64,000 bases of DNA from Bacteroidota bacterium (GTDB lineage Bacteria; Bacteroidota; Bacteroidia; Chitinophagales; Chitinophagaceae), in the NCBI GenBank assembly GCA_018267625.1, contig JAFDYC010000035.1:1-64000 (forward strand), in the 5' to 3' direction. Each line of letters begins with the position of its first letter. Within the stretch, counting starts at the first letter, position 1. The notes below the pieces were generated by a model, which did no database searches, was not told the DNA's origin, and was given only the letters and a program-made list of their open reading frames with translations. Below are positions 47,382-57,249 of the stretch, piece after piece. Position numbers and translations under genes: made by a program.

Positions 47382-48635
47382 ATGCGGCGCATAATTCGCA
47401 GCCTGATTCCTGCCTGTATTTTTTTATCCTTCTGCTCTTGTGGCCAACATCCTGCACCAAATAATTCGGTAGCTGCGACTGCCCCAGCCAATCTGCCTGA
47501 ATACAAAGTAGAACCTCCAGACAGCGGCAATTATTACAAACGATTCAGCGGCACCCTGGGCACAGAGCCTATTGTCCTGAACCTGGTTCGTTACGGAAAT
47601 CACTGGAGCGGATATTATTACCTGCAATCGTCCGGTATCAATATCCGGCTGGATAATTGGGAGGATACACTGCATAATGATTCGGAGTTTACGTTGCAGG
47701 AAATCGGGCAAACGCCGATCCTGCTGGGGCATGGCGAAGATGTGTCCTGGGACCTGAAGCTGACTGGCGGTACGGCTACCGGAGTATGGCATGGGATGGA
47801 TGGTAGGGATGTCCGTAACATCCAGCTTTCTGAAGATTATCCCAAGGGTTCGGTGAACCTGTATGCCTATTGGCAAGAAGACTCGGCAGCGCTGTGGCCC
47901 GGGCGCAAGAACACACCCTTTGCCCATGTTACTTATGGCTACTTGCTGCCCTCAAACAGCAACTATGCCTTCCTGAATAATGAACTGAAAGAACAACTTT
48001 TCCCCCAACACATACATAGCACTGAGGCCATGTCCGAATGGGTAGCAACTGAAATGAAAAGCTATTTCGAAGAGTACAAAAAAGAAAATGAAAGCATCAA
48101 CTTGCCGGGAAAAGACAAGCTCGAAGCGGTTGCATTTTCATACTCTGATGACCATGCCGTGTATGTGCTGTACAATGATGACGACTGGCTCGTCACCGAA
48201 TCATTTTATTCCAGCTACACGGGCGGAGCACACAACTATTATGCTTCTTCCTTCGCCAATATTGACCTGGCCCAAAAAAGGCGCTGGAAGCTGGGAGACA
48301 TCATCACGGACACTGCAGCGCTGCGCCCTATGCTGGATGATGCAGCCATCCGTTATTTCGGGCTAACACCCGGCCAGCCCTTGGATCAACAATTATTGGT
48401 GGATGATATTCCCGCAACGAGCAACGTATACATCGGTCCCTTGGGGCTAACTTTCGTATATGTGCCCTACGAAATAGCTCCCTTTGCTGCCGGCCAGGTG
48501 AGCCTCTATATTCCATACCAGAAGCTCTATAACCTGCTCAGCCCTGCCTTCCGTGAGCGGATGAACCTGGGAGCAAGAAGCGGTACGGCTTACCGAACAC
48601 TGCAGCCTGCATTAGAAAATCAACACCATGCCTGA
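47382..48635 (+). CDS. Lipoprotein with DUF3298/RsiV-like C-terminal domain
   Basis: 417 residues from ATG 47382; the signal peptide has a lipobox (LSFCSCGQ, about residues 14-21). The N-terminal part (YYKRFSGTLGTEPIVLNLVR, GHWSGYYY) is a beta domain resembling DUF4163-type regions. The C-terminal part contains ESFYSSYTGGAHNYYASSFA and KLGDIITD, the pattern of DUF3298/RsiV proteins, and ends with a VYVPYEIAPFAAG segment. In other bacteria the fold acts as a cell-envelope sensor or lysozyme-binding anti-sigma domain. No sigma factor gene is adjacent here. It overlaps the next gene by 8 nt. Confidence 0.8.
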   Translation: MRRIIRSLIPACIFLSFCSCGQHPAPNNSVAATAPANLPEYKVEPPDSGNYYKRFSGTLGTEPIVLNLVRYGNHWSGYYYLQSSGINIRLDNWEDTLHNDSEFTLQEIGQTPILLGHGEDVSWDLKLTGGTATGVWHGMDGRDVRNIQLSEDYPKGSVNLYAYWQEDSAALWPGRKNTPFAHVTYGYLLPSNSNYAFLNNELKEQLFPQHIHSTEAMSEWVATEMKSYFEEYKKENESINLPGKDKLEAVAFSYSDDHAVYVLYNDDDWLVTESFYSSYTGGAHNYYASSFANIDLAQKRRWKLGDIITDTAALRPMLDDAAIRYFGLTPGQPLDQQLLVDDIPATSNVYIGPLGLTFVYVPYEIAPFAAGQVSLYIPYQKLYNLLSPAFRERMNLGARSGTAYRTLQPALENQHHA

Positions 48636-49161
48636 AACAGATTCATTAGAATCGCTCCGCTATCCGATTGGGCGATTTGTGCCCCCAACTGCTTTCGATA
48701 TCCGCATGGTTCCGGGCTGGCTCATGGCCTTAGAAGCTTTACCCAAGAGCTTAGATGTCCTGATTGAAAATCTGGATGCCGCACAATTGGAAATGCCGTA
48801 TCGCCCCGGAGGATGGACGATGAACCAGACAATTCATCACCTTGCCGACAGCCACCTGAATGCCTTTATCCGCCTGAAGCTATGCCTGACGGAAGAGCAA
48901 CCTGTCGTGAAGCCTTATCAGGAAGCGCTGTGGGCGGAAACGCCTGAAATATCAACCGTGCCGGTCAATGTGAGCATCACCCTATTGCATGCACTGCACC
49001 GCCGCTGGGTGGCCTTACTGCGCAACCTGAATGAGGAACAATGGCATCGCAGCTATTTCCATCCCGAACATCAACGCCTGTTTCCGATATGGGAATTCAC
49101 GGCCCTGTATGCCTGGCATGGGCGCCACCATGTAGCGCAATTGCAGACGATGAAGCCCTAG
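48628..49161 (+). CDS. DinB/YfiT-like putative metal-dependent hydrolase or thiol transferase
   Basis: 177 residues. It is a four-helix-bundle protein of the DinB-like superfamily: RYPIGRFVPP at the start, then GGWTMNQTIHHLADSHLNAF with one histidine ligand set and YAWHGRHHVAQL at the C-terminus with the others. This matches the YfiT/BstA type, which holds a divalent metal with three His. Some members transfer bacillithiol; whether this organism makes bacillithiol is unknown. It is translationally coupled to the lipoprotein gene by an 8-nt overlap. Confidence 0.87.
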   Translation: MPETDSLESLRYPIGRFVPPTAFDIRMVPGWLMALEALPKSLDVLIENLDAAQLEMPYRPGGWTMNQTIHHLADSHLNAFIRLKLCLTEEQPVVKPYQEALWAETPEISTVPVNVSITLLHALHRRWVALLRNLNEEQWHRSYFHPEHQRLFPIWEFTALYAWHGRHHVAQLQTMKP

Positions 49162-49198
49162 GACTCATGGCCCATGAGAGAATAGGATAATGGAGCAG

Positions 49199-50314
49199 TC
49201 AGAGGCTGTCAATGATTTTTGAACATTGAATACAGACTTCATGAACACGCGGCATCTGTGCGGCCAGCTTTTCGATACTAAGGAGTTTTTGATTCATGCT
49301 TTCCGGCTGGCGCAAGGCTTCTTCGAGCACCTGTATCATGTGTGAGGGGCTGAGCGGGTCGAAGTAGTACGCCGCATCACCGAGCAGTTCGGTGGCAAAA
49401 TCATAGTGACTGGTGAAGATGAGCCGACGATGAAGAATAGCCTCTGCATACGCACCGGAATAAGATTCGAGCAGTGTAGGCAGAAAGATGCCATGATGTG
49501 CATCCAGCGCAGCGCCCAACTTGGCTAAGCTCAGGTGTCCCAGGTTTTTGACACATCGGAAACCCGAAAGAGTATGAAGTAATCGGGGCAGCCCCGGTGC
49601 CTCATATTCATCCAGTGTCAAACTGATTTCTATGGGTAAGTTTCGTTCCTGAATGAGCCGGCACAGTTCCGGAAGGCATTCAAAATTCTTGTGCACATAG
49701 TAGCGGCTCAGGAAGAGCAGACGAAGCGGCAACAGCGGTTCCGGCAGCGAGGCAGGGACAAAACCAGGCTCCTCGGTAGCTGCATTGGGGAGTATGAAAA
49801 CAGAAGATTCAGGCATATGGAACCGGGCTGCAAAACGGCGGCGCATCACGGTTGTCTGCACAGCAAAGGCACTTGCATAGCGAAGCTGAAAGGCGACATA
49901 TCCATCCATCAGCCGATTACGCAGAAATACGTTTACCGGCATACGCTTCCAGGCAGGAGCATCATGATGCACAAGTTGTGCGAGTTGGATATAGACTAAT
50001 TGAGGAATTCCTTTTGCAGGGAACGCTACATTACCGAGGCTAATGATTTTCTGAATCCGGTGTTGCCGGCACAGTGAGGGGAACTTGAAATACACCTGCC
50101 ACAACTTCTGAGGCCAGCTATGATGAAAAGCCTTAGGCACAGGCAGCAGGCGGATATTTGAGTGCTGTGCGAGGGCTGCAAACTCAGGCATATCCGGAGC
50201 CAGCACGAAGAGCGTATCCTCCGGGCGCAAAACTGCCATGCCCGACAACAATTGTAAGGCTACCGTTTTGCCGCCGCCATGCCGCAGGTTTGAAGCGTTG
50301 AACAGGAGATTCAC
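49199..50314 (-). CDS. Glycosyltransferase, family 1/GT-B fold
   Basis: 371 residues from GTG 50314. It has GT-B features: an N-terminal GGGKTVALQLL segment, a central LLFLSRYYVHKNFECLPELC start of the nucleotide-sugar domain, and a C-terminal ESYSGAYAEAILHRRLIFTS block with the EX7E-type acidic positions. It probably adds a sugar to a surface glycan. It is the last gene of a leftward unit after rmlB and rmlA, so a dTDP-sugar donor is plausible. Confidence 0.85.
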   Translation of the reverse strand: MNLLFNASNLRHGGGKTVALQLLSGMAVLRPEDTLFVLAPDMPEFAALAQHSNIRLLPVPKAFHHSWPQKLWQVYFKFPSLCRQHRIQKIISLGNVAFPAKGIPQLVYIQLAQLVHHDAPAWKRMPVNVFLRNRLMDGYVAFQLRYASAFAVQTTVMRRRFAARFHMPESSVFILPNAATEEPGFVPASLPEPLLPLRLLFLSRYYVHKNFECLPELCRLIQERNLPIEISLTLDEYEAPGLPRLLHTLSGFRCVKNLGHLSLAKLGAALDAHHGIFLPTLLESYSGAYAEAILHRRLIFTSHYDFATELLGDAAYYFDPLSPSHMIQVLEEALRQPESMNQKLLSIEKLAAQMPRVHEVCIQCSKIIDSL

Positions 50315-50377
50315 TACCTGCGAAAATCAGGATGCTTCATGAATTTTTGTTCAAAAAAAATAGGGAGAAGCCTGGAA

Positions 50378-51277
50378 TTAACGCCCCGAAGGAGCAAGGC
50401 CTGGCTGCCTGTCCACGTTCCCGATGAGGCTTTGCAGATAGCTTCCATAGCCACTTTTAGCAAAGCGGTCGGCCAGCAACTGCATTTGCCGGTCGTCAAT
50501 CCAGCCATTGCGGTAGGCCAGCTCTTCAATGCAACCCACTTTCAGGCCCTGGCGCTTTTCAATTACGTGGATGAATTGCCCGGCTTCCATCAGTGAGTCG
50601 AAGGTGCCGGTATCGAGCCAGGCCGTACCCCGGTCGAGGACGCCTACTTCTAACTTACCGAGCTCCAAGTAGGTCTTATTCACGTCTGTGATTTCAAGTT
50701 CGCCCCGGGGCGAAGGCTTCTGGGCCTTTGCAATCGCTACTACTTCGTTGTCGTAGAAATAGAGGCCTGGAACTGCAAAGCGGCTCTTGGGTTGTTTGGG
50801 TTTTTCTTCGATAGAAAGTACCCGGTTTTGCGCATCAAATTCTACAACGCCGTAGCGTTCGGGGTCATTCACCTGATAGGCAAAAACGACAGCCCCATCG
50901 GGGTTAATTTTTTTGCGCAGCAAAGCACCCATCCCGGAACCATAGAAGATGTTATCGCCTAACACGAGGGCAACGGAGTCTTTCCCAATAAAGTCTGCCC
51001 CCAGAATAAAAGCCTGAGCCAGCCCTTCCGGGGCAGGCTGTATGACATATTCAAAACGGCAGCCCAGCTCGCTGCCATCACCCAGGAGCTTGCGAAAATG
51101 CTCCTGATCCTGCGGGGTGGTGATAATGAGGATTTCACGAATACCGGCCAGCATCAGGGTGCTGAGCGGGTAATACACCATAGGCTTGTCATACACGGGC
51201 ATGAGCTGTTTGCTGACCGAAATGGTGAGTGGGTGTAACCGGGTGCCGGAGCCGCCGGCAAGGATGATTCCTTTCAT
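50378..51277 (-). CDS. rmlA: Glucose-1-phosphate thymidylyltransferase
   Basis: 299 residues from ATG 51277. It makes dTDP-glucose from dTTP and glucose-1-phosphate. Signature [11 protein letters not shown] near the N-terminus, then [29 protein letters not shown] and the Mg-binding [16 protein letters not shown]. It lies 24 bp after rmlB in the same operon. rmlC and rmlD are not in this window, so the end product could be a different dTDP-6-deoxysugar or the remaining genes may be elsewhere. Confidence 0.95.
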   Translation of the reverse strand: MKGIILAGGSGTRLHPLTISVSKQLMPVYDKPMVYYPLSTLMLAGIREILIITTPQDQEHFRKLLGDGSELGCRFEYVIQPAPEGLAQAFILGADFIGKDSVALVLGDNIFYGSGMGALLRKKINPDGAVVFAYQVNDPERYGVVEFDAQNRVLSIEEKPKQPKSRFAVPGLYFYDNEVVAIAKAQKPSPRGELEITDVNKTYLELGKLEVGVLDRGTAWLDTGTFDSLMEAGQFIHVIEKRQGLKVGCIEELAYRNGWIDDRQMQLLADRFAKSGYGSYLQSLIGNVDRQPGLAPSGR

Positions 51278-51301
51278 AGATGAAACGGTGGGTTGAGGCA
51301 A

Positions 51302-52348
51302 TTAGCCAGCGTATTGTTTCTCGTAATAATCCTGGTAAGCGCCACTCGTGACATGGCTGAGCCATTCTTCATTGGCGAGGTACCAATCTAAGGTCTGGCT
51401 GAGGCCTTCTTCAAAAGTGACACTCGGCGACCAACCTAATTCACGATGAATTTTTCCGGCATCAATGGCGTAGCGTCGGTCATGACCCGGGCGGTCGCGA
51501 ACGTAAGAAATCAGTTGGGCGGAAGTGCCTGCTCCCCGGCCCAGCTTCTCATCCATTTGCGTGCAGAGCAGGCGGATTAACTCGATGTTCTGCCATTCAT
51601 TGAAGCCACCGATATTGTAGGTTTCGCCGTTTTTCCCCTGATGAAAGACCAAATCAATAGCACGGGCATGGTCCACTACAAACAGCCAGTCACGGGTATA
51701 TTTTCCATCCCCATAAACCGGCAGTGGCTTGCCATTTCGGATGTTGTGAATAAACAACGGAATCAGCTTTTCTGGAAACTGATTGGGGCCATAATTGTTG
51801 GAGCAATTGGTGATGACGAATGGCAAATGATAGGTGTTGCCAAAGGCCCGGACCAGGTGGTCCGAAGCAGCTTTGGAGGCTGAGTACGGGCTTTGCGGGT
51901 CGTAAGGAGTCGTCTCCATAAATAGGCCGCTATCGCCGAGTGAGCCATATACTTCGTCGGTACTGACATGATAAAAACGTTTCCCGTTGACATCATGATT
52001 CCAAACTGCGCGGGCTGCATTCAGCAGGTTGGCGGTGCCCATCACATTGGTTTGGATAAAGGCGTTCGGGTCGCTGATGGAACGGTCCACATGGCTTTCG
52101 GCAGCCAGGTGGATGACCCCATCCGGACGATGCGTTTCAAAGACCTGCTTCAGGGCTACTGCATCCCTGATGTCGGCCCGGACAAAGTGATAATTGGGTG
52201 CCTGCTCGATGTCGCGAAGGTTTTCGAGATTGCCTGCATAGGTGAGTGCATCCAGGTTTACAATCTTGTAGTCGGGGTAACGCTGCACGAAGAGTCGCAC
52301 CACATGCGAGCCGATGAAGCCGGCACCACCGGTAATCAGGAGGGTCAT
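51302..52348 (-). CDS. rmlB: dTDP-glucose 4,6-dehydratase
   Basis: 348 residues. It is an extended short-chain dehydrogenase: NAD-binding [12 protein letters not shown] (residues 7-18), the active-site STDEVYGSL region (Thr, Asp, Glu), catalytic [10 protein letters not shown] (YxxxK), and the substrate-binding [15 protein letters not shown] block. It converts dTDP-glucose to the 4-keto-6-deoxy sugar. First gene of the unit with rmlA and a glycosyltransferase. Confidence 0.96.
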   Translation of the reverse strand: MTLLITGGAGFIGSHVVRLFVQRYPDYKIVNLDALTYAGNLENLRDIEQAPNYHFVRADIRDAVALKQVFETHRPDGVIHLAAESHVDRSISDPNAFIQTNVMGTANLLNAARAVWNHDVNGKRFYHVSTDEVYGSLGDSGLFMETTPYDPQSPYSASKAASDHLVRAFGNTYHLPFVITNCSNNYGPNQFPEKLIPLFIHNIRNGKPLPVYGDGKYTRDWLFVVDHARAIDLVFHQGKNGETYNIGGFNEWQNIELIRLLCTQMDEKLGRGAGTSAQLISYVRDRPGHDRRYAIDAGKIHRELGWSPSVTFEEGLSQTLDWYLANEEWLSHVTSGAYQDYYEKQYAG

Positions 52349-52460
52349 GCTTTAGAAAAAATATGGCGCGAAACTAAGCCCGTCATTCGAGGCTGCATGT
52401 AGTGTGGGGATTCATTGAAAAGAAATTCGAATCATTTCATCAGGAAGTTTTGCAGAATCG

Positions 52461-52493
52461 TTTGATGAGTACCCGGCAGCTCCGGCATCTTTG
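52461..52493 (+). promoter_or_regulatory. Possible promoter of the DUF5686 gene
   Basis: TTTG at 52461-52464 and CATCTTTG at 52486-52493 (one change from TAnnTTTG) are 21 bp apart. The predicted start of transcription would fall at or next to the ATG at 52500, so the mRNA may be leaderless. Confidence 0.4.
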
Positions 52494-52499
52494 CGGGCT

Positions 52500-55040
52500 A
52501 TGCTCCGACTGACCTGTTGTATCCTACTGCTTTTCGTCTTTGGCTATTTCCCCGGCTATGCGGGTGTTTTGCAGGGTACCGTTCGTGATTCTAAAGGTGC
52601 AGCATTGCCCTTTGCTACCGTTTTTGTAAGCGGCACAGCGAATGGTACTGTGGCCAATGAATCTGGCGTGTATTCGCTGAACCTGGAGCCCGGCGCGTAT
52701 GTGGTGAGCTGCCAATACATCGGCTTTCAAAGAGCCAGCTTCTCCTTCAACATAGGTAAGGATGAACACATGAAGCACGACTTCCGGCTGCAGGAACAGG
52801 GCCTCAGCATCGGCGAGGTAGTGGTGCATTCCAGTGACGAAGACCCTGCCTATCGCATCATTCGCGAAGCAATCAAAAAACGAGCCTTTCACTTAGCACA
52901 AGTACAGCAGTTCCAAACGAGCATCTATCTGAAAGGGGTCATGCGCACCCGAAAGACACCTACCAAAATCCTGGGGCAAAAAATAGACCCCAAAGACATG
53001 GGTGTGGACAGCAATGGGAAAGGGGTACTCTACCTCTGTGAAGAAGTGGCCGATTATTATGCCCAGCGGGATCCGAAGCGCAGCCGGACAGTGATTCATT
53101 CGGTGAAAGAAAGCGGCGACCCCATGGGTATGGGCTTTGCACAGTTCCCGCCCGTGATTTCTTTTTATGCCAATGATGTCCTTTCCCTGAATAATTCCCG
53201 CGCCCTGATTTCGCCGATTTCCGATGGGGCTATGGCGCATTACAAATACAAACTGGAAGGAGAATTCAAGGAAGGGAGGAACACGATTTACAAAATCAAA
53301 GTCATTCCCAAACACGCCTACTCCCCGCTCTGTTTCGGCACGATATACATCGTGGACGGCGACTGGGCCATCCACTCGCTGAGCCTGGCCACCAGCGCCC
53401 GTTATGGACTGGAGCTCTTAGACACCCTACGCATAGACCAGGTGTTTCTCCCACTGCGAAAAGATGTTTGGGTTATCAAAAACCAACTGCTCTACCCCAC
53501 CTTCAACATCTTTGGTTTTGACCTCACCGGCAACTTCATCACGGTGTACGATAACCAGAAAGTGAACCAGCCCGTGCCGGATACCATCTTTCACAAAAAA
53601 GTTATTTCCAGCTACGACCAGGCAGCCAATAAAAAAGACAGCAACTATTGGGAAGAAACCCGCCCACTGCCCTTAGAAACAGATGAGGCCCGCGACTACC
53701 GCTACAAAGATTCGTTGCGCATCGCCACGGAAAACCCTCAGCGCCTCGACTCCCTGCGCAGGCTAAGCAACAAAGTACATTGGGGTGATTTCATTTTGGG
53801 AGGTATGGATTTCAGTGACTCCGGCTACCGTAATAAGGTGCATATCACCTCGCTCCTGGACGTTGTCAATTTCAACAGCGTGGAAGGCTTCAACCTGGCG
53901 CCGGAGCTTTCCTGGACACACCGATTGGATACCGGCGAACAACTCAGTTTGCGTACAGCCCTCCGTTACGGCTTTGCCAATACGCATTTCAATGGGATTG
54001 CCCGCTTGCGCTACACACACGAAGACAAACACTGGTTAACCAAGAGCTGGATGCTGGCAGTAACAGCAGGACAGTATGTCTTCCAATACGACCGGCACAA
54101 CCCTATCGCACCACTCTACAACACCTTCAGCACCCTGCTGTTTCACTACAATCCGCTCAAGATTTTTGAATGCCGCACTGCCGCAGTAGAGCTTAAAAGG
54201 AATCAGGGAAATGGATTACAATGGTCGCTGCAGGCCTCGTTTGAGCAGCGGTTGCCCTTAGCCAATAGCAGCGATTATAGCTGGGCAAAATCCAACACCG
54301 GATTTTATTCCGACAACCTGCCCACGACCTTCAGGAAAGGGCACACAGGCAATCAAAAAGCTTTCTTACTGCACGCCGGCATTGCCTGGCAGCCGGGCGT
54401 ACGCTATGTGGATTTTCCCAACTACCGGCAGCCCACCAGCAGCGAAGCACCCGAGTTTTCGCTCCAGTATGAAAAAGGAATCTCCGGTTTGCTGGGCAGC
54501 GATGTCAACTTCGACTCCTGGCGGGCCAGTGTGACGGGACAACTTTCTATTCAACGCTTCGGCTCGCTCGGATACCAGATTGCCGGCGGTGGCTTTCTCA
54601 ACAAAAATTGGCTGGGCATCGCCGATCTCAACCACCCCTTTGCCGGTGATGATGCCTTTTCCATAGACCTCTCTATGCCTTATCTGCGCGGCTTCCAGGT
54701 CATGCCCATGTTTCGGTTCAGTAATGATGCCGATGCCTATGCTGAGGCACATCTGGAGTACAATATGCTGGGATTTCTTTCCAATAAAATCCCCGGCCTG
54801 CGACAGGCTCAATGGTACTTCGTGCTAGGGGCAAACAGCTTCTACGCCGGAGATCAACTTTACTACAATGAAGTGTTCGTCTCTTTAGACCATATTGGCT
54901 ACAAAATGCTGCGGCCTTTGCGTGTAGATTTTGTGCGGGGTTGGGACCAAAATCGCCAGAGCTATGAAGGCATCCGCTTCAGCTTACAGCTTAATGGTTC
55001 CGCCCTGTTCCGGAAAGCCGGGGAAGAGCGTGCCTGGTAA
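52500..55040 (+). CDS. CarboxypepD-like regulatory domain plus DUF5686 outer-membrane protein
   Basis: 846 residues with a signal peptide (about residues 1-21). Residues 22-110 form a carboxypeptidase-regulatory-like beta domain (LQGTVRDSKGAALPFATVFV, GAYVVSCQYIGFQ). The long remainder matches the DUF5686 family, with alternating hydrophobic strands that suggest an outer-membrane beta-barrel (SLRTALRYGFANTHFNGIAR and similar). The domain order is typical of Bacteroidota surface proteins of unknown substrate. It is not paired with a SusD gene. Confidence 0.87.
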   Translation: MLRLTCCILLLFVFGYFPGYAGVLQGTVRDSKGAALPFATVFVSGTANGTVANESGVYSLNLEPGAYVVSCQYIGFQRASFSFNIGKDEHMKHDFRLQEQGLSIGEVVVHSSDEDPAYRIIREAIKKRAFHLAQVQQFQTSIYLKGVMRTRKTPTKILGQKIDPKDMGVDSNGKGVLYLCEEVADYYAQRDPKRSRTVIHSVKESGDPMGMGFAQFPPVISFYANDVLSLNNSRALISPISDGAMAHYKYKLEGEFKEGRNTIYKIKVIPKHAYSPLCFGTIYIVDGDWAIHSLSLATSARYGLELLDTLRIDQVFLPLRKDVWVIKNQLLYPTFNIFGFDLTGNFITVYDNQKVNQPVPDTIFHKKVISSYDQAANKKDSNYWEETRPLPLETDEARDYRYKDSLRIATENPQRLDSLRRLSNKVHWGDFILGGMDFSDSGYRNKVHITSLLDVVNFNSVEGFNLAPELSWTHRLDTGEQLSLRTALRYGFANTHFNGIARLRYTHEDKHWLTKSWMLAVTAGQYVFQYDRHNPIAPLYNTFSTLLFHYNPLKIFECRTAAVELKRNQGNGLQWSLQASFEQRLPLANSSDYSWAKSNTGFYSDNLPTTFRKGHTGNQKAFLLHAGIAWQPGVRYVDFPNYRQPTSSEAPEFSLQYEKGISGLLGSDVNFDSWRASVTGQLSIQRFGSLGYQIAGGGFLNKNWLGIADLNHPFAGDDAFSIDLSMPYLRGFQVMPMFRFSNDADAYAEAHLEYNMLGFLSNKIPGLRQAQWYFVLGANSFYAGDQLYYNEVFVSLDHIGYKMLRPLRVDFVRGWDQNRQSYEGIRFSLQLNGSALFRKAGEERAW

Positions 55041-55287
55041 GCGTCCCTCTGATTTTCAAGAAAAGTCCGGCCATCTCGTATTGGCCAAACACAAGGATTT
55101 GTAAAAAAATCTTTGAAAAAAGGGGTCTGAAGCTGGCTTTCGTGGCATAGAATTCCTGTCCATTTCTTAAGTATCCGTGAACAGTTTTTTTCTGTCCGCT
55201 CCGGCTGTATCTTCCCCTTCCCAGACCGAACAAAGCCTATGGCTTAACCCTTACCCCACCCTAATTTCCTCACCAAACCGTACAAGT

Positions 55288-55608
55288 ATGAACGTACAGA
55301 TTCAGACGGTGCATTTTGATGCCGACGCGAAGTTGACCGAGCGTATCAGCCAAAAGATGGACAAGCTTCGCACCTTTCATGACCGGATTGTGGACGCAGA
55401 AGTGTACCTCGTCCTCGACAATGTGGCCCACACGCTCAAAGACAAGATTGCAGAAATCAAAGTGCGGGTACCTCGACACTCCTTCTTTGTGAAGCATCAG
55501 TCGAAAACCTTTGAAGAATCCTTCGACTTTGCTTTTGATAGCCTCGTCAATCAAATAAAAAGGCACAAAGAGCGCCGTGCAGACCTTGCCGTAGCACCCG
55601 CTCCCTGA
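55288..55608 (+). CDS. Short ribosome hibernation-promoting factor (HPF/RaiA family)
   Basis: 106 residues from ATG 55288. It has the family's beta-alpha-beta-beta-beta-alpha order: MNVQIQTVHFDADAKLTERI, then AEVYLVLDNV, AEIKVRVPRH and a basic C-terminal helix (FDFAFDSLVNQIKRHKERRA). It binds the decoding region of the 30S subunit and silences ribosomes in slow growth. The short form lacks the long-HPF dimerisation tail. An intrinsic terminator follows. Confidence 0.9.
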   Translation: MNVQIQTVHFDADAKLTERISQKMDKLRTFHDRIVDAEVYLVLDNVAHTLKDKIAEIKVRVPRHSFFVKHQSKTFEESFDFAFDSLVNQIKRHKERRADLAVAPAP

Positions 55609-55625
55609 GGCTAAAGCCTCGCTGC

Positions 55626-55658
55626 AAAAAGCCGGTTCCAAATGGGGCCGGCTTTTTC
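55626..55658 (+). terminator. Intrinsic terminator
   Basis: AAAAAGCCGG (55626-55635) pairs with CCGGCTTTTT (55648-55657). Confidence 0.88.
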
Positions 55659-55744
55659 TATCCGGCACACCTTGCAGTCTAAGAGCGGATTGGCTTATTT
55701 TGCGAGGCAGTGCGCCCGCCGCACCGACAACCATTCCCAACCAT

Positions 55745-56869
55745 ATGCTCACACGCTACTCCTGTCTTCTTGCATTTGCGCTCTGCGCTTTTGCCTTCCC
55801 TTCCTGCAAGAGTGTTTTCAGCGACGACCTCCCACTGACGCACACCAGCACTGCCTCTCTCTTCATCAGCAGCGACAATGGATTTATATATGCCCTCGAC
55901 CCAAACACCGGAAATAAAAAATGGGAATCCGGCCTCGGCGCTGCCGTCAGAAGCACACCTTGCCTTTTTAAAGACAAACTCTACGTCCCAACCGTAGATG
56001 GATACCTCCACCGCCTCAACCCCGAGACCGGCGCAGAGCTGAACGTCTTCCACATCGGCTCCGGCTTCCGCTCCTCTCCCATCGGCAGCGACAACTACCT
56101 CTACTTAGGCAGCGATGACGGCCAGCTTTATTGCTGGGATGTATCTGCAGACACCATCGCCTGGGCCTTCCCTACCGGCGGTTCCATCGTCTCTTCCCCC
56201 ACCATCGTGGATACCAACCTCGTCTTCGGCAGCTCAGACGGCAAGGTCTATTCCATCTCCAAACGCTGGGGGAATAAAACCTGGAGTTTCGACCCCGGGA
56301 CCTCCACCTCTTTTACTTCTTCGCCTACCTGGATGCTCAACCAGATTTACATAGGTGCTAAAGACGGGAGCATGTATTCACTAAACATAGCCGATGGTTC
56401 CGAACACTGGCACTATACTACGGGTGGCCCCATCGAATCTTCTCCCATTTCTTACGGAGGAAATGTCATCTTCGGCTCCTACGACAAAGTGGTGTATTGC
56501 ATAGACACTGGCAGCGGCCTGCCCCGCTGGACCTACACCACCACCGACCGCATCCTCTCCTCTCCTTTCGCCTACAATCAGGTGATCTATGTGGGCAGCA
56601 ACGACTATTCCCTCTACGCCATCCACATCATTACCGGTGCACTCCGCTGGAAGTTTACTACCACCGGTGCCATCAGCTCCTCACCGCTCGTAGCCAATGC
56701 CCGGATTTATGTAGGCAGCAACGACAAGTACCTCTATTCCCTCGACACACTGGGTGCAGCCCTGCGCTGGAAACAAAACATAGACGGAGCCATCAATACT
56801 TCGCCCGTGCTACTCGACTCCAACATGCGAGCCAACTACCCCTCCGTCAGCGGCAGCTCGGATTATTAA
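55745..56869 (+). CDS. Lipoprotein with PQQ-like beta-propeller repeats
   Basis: 374 residues from ATG 55745. The signal peptide ends in the lipobox FPSC (about residues 18-21). Repeats of about 40 residues with the pattern GxxxxxYALDxxTGxxxW (FIYALDPNTGNKKWESG, YSLYAIHIITGALRWKF, YLYSLDTLGAALRWKQN) and SSP turns form a seven- or eight-bladed propeller resembling BamB and PQQ enzymes. No catalytic residues of PQQ dehydrogenases are visible, so a structural or binding role, perhaps BamB-like, is more likely. Confidence 0.88.
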   Translation: MLTRYSCLLAFALCAFAFPSCKSVFSDDLPLTHTSTASLFISSDNGFIYALDPNTGNKKWESGLGAAVRSTPCLFKDKLYVPTVDGYLHRLNPETGAELNVFHIGSGFRSSPIGSDNYLYLGSDDGQLYCWDVSADTIAWAFPTGGSIVSSPTIVDTNLVFGSSDGKVYSISKRWGNKTWSFDPGTSTSFTSSPTWMLNQIYIGAKDGSMYSLNIADGSEHWHYTTGGPIESSPISYGGNVIFGSYDKVVYCIDTGSGLPRWTYTTTDRILSSPFAYNQVIYVGSNDYSLYAIHIITGALRWKFTTTGAISSSPLVANARIYVGSNDKYLYSLDTLGAALRWKQNIDGAINTSPVLLDSNMRANYPSVSGSSDY

Positions 56870-56899
56870 CAGCGGCTAAAAAGAGATATTTTTTATAAA

Positions 56900-56930
56900 A
56901 AACAGCGCCCGGAAATGGCGCTGTTTTTTG
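56900..56930. terminator. Terminator between convergent genes
   Basis: AAACAGCGCC pairs with GGCGCTGTTT, with a T run on the plus strand and an A run on the other side, so it can serve both converging transcripts. Confidence 0.85.
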
Positions 56931-56970
56931 GGGGGGATTGGAAGCAATTTTTGTTAGCCGGAATTGCTCA

Positions 56971-57183
56971 TTACCTCAGCGGCTCGGCCCGAAAGCCCGC
57001 TTTTTCTATGGCCTGCCTAATGGTTTCGGCATCTATGCCTTCACCGGCTACCGTGAGTACTTTATCGGCCTGCTGGGTGTCCACCTCCCAGGATTGAATT
57101 CCCTCCAGCTTGTTGAGGCTGGGCGTGACGGCTTTGATGCAGCCGGCACAGTTGATGGTCGTCTTAAACTTTAGTGTTTCCAT
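56971..57183 (-). CDS. Copper-chaperone-like HMA protein
   Basis: 70 residues, a single ferredoxin-like heavy-metal-associated domain with the metal site NCAGC (Cys12 and Cys15). It carries Cu+ to the ATPase encoded 66 bp upstream on the same strand. The residue before the first Cys is Asn where most family members have a GMTC- or GMxC-type loop. Confidence 0.88.
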   Translation of the reverse strand: METLKFKTTINCAGCIKAVTPSLNKLEGIQSWEVDTQQADKVLTVAGEGIDAETIRQAIEKAGFRAEPLR

Positions 57184-57249
57184 GTTGTTGTTGAAAAATA
57201 GCTTGCCTTTCGGCGAATTTTATTTGTGAGGTTATGCGCATAGGAAAGC

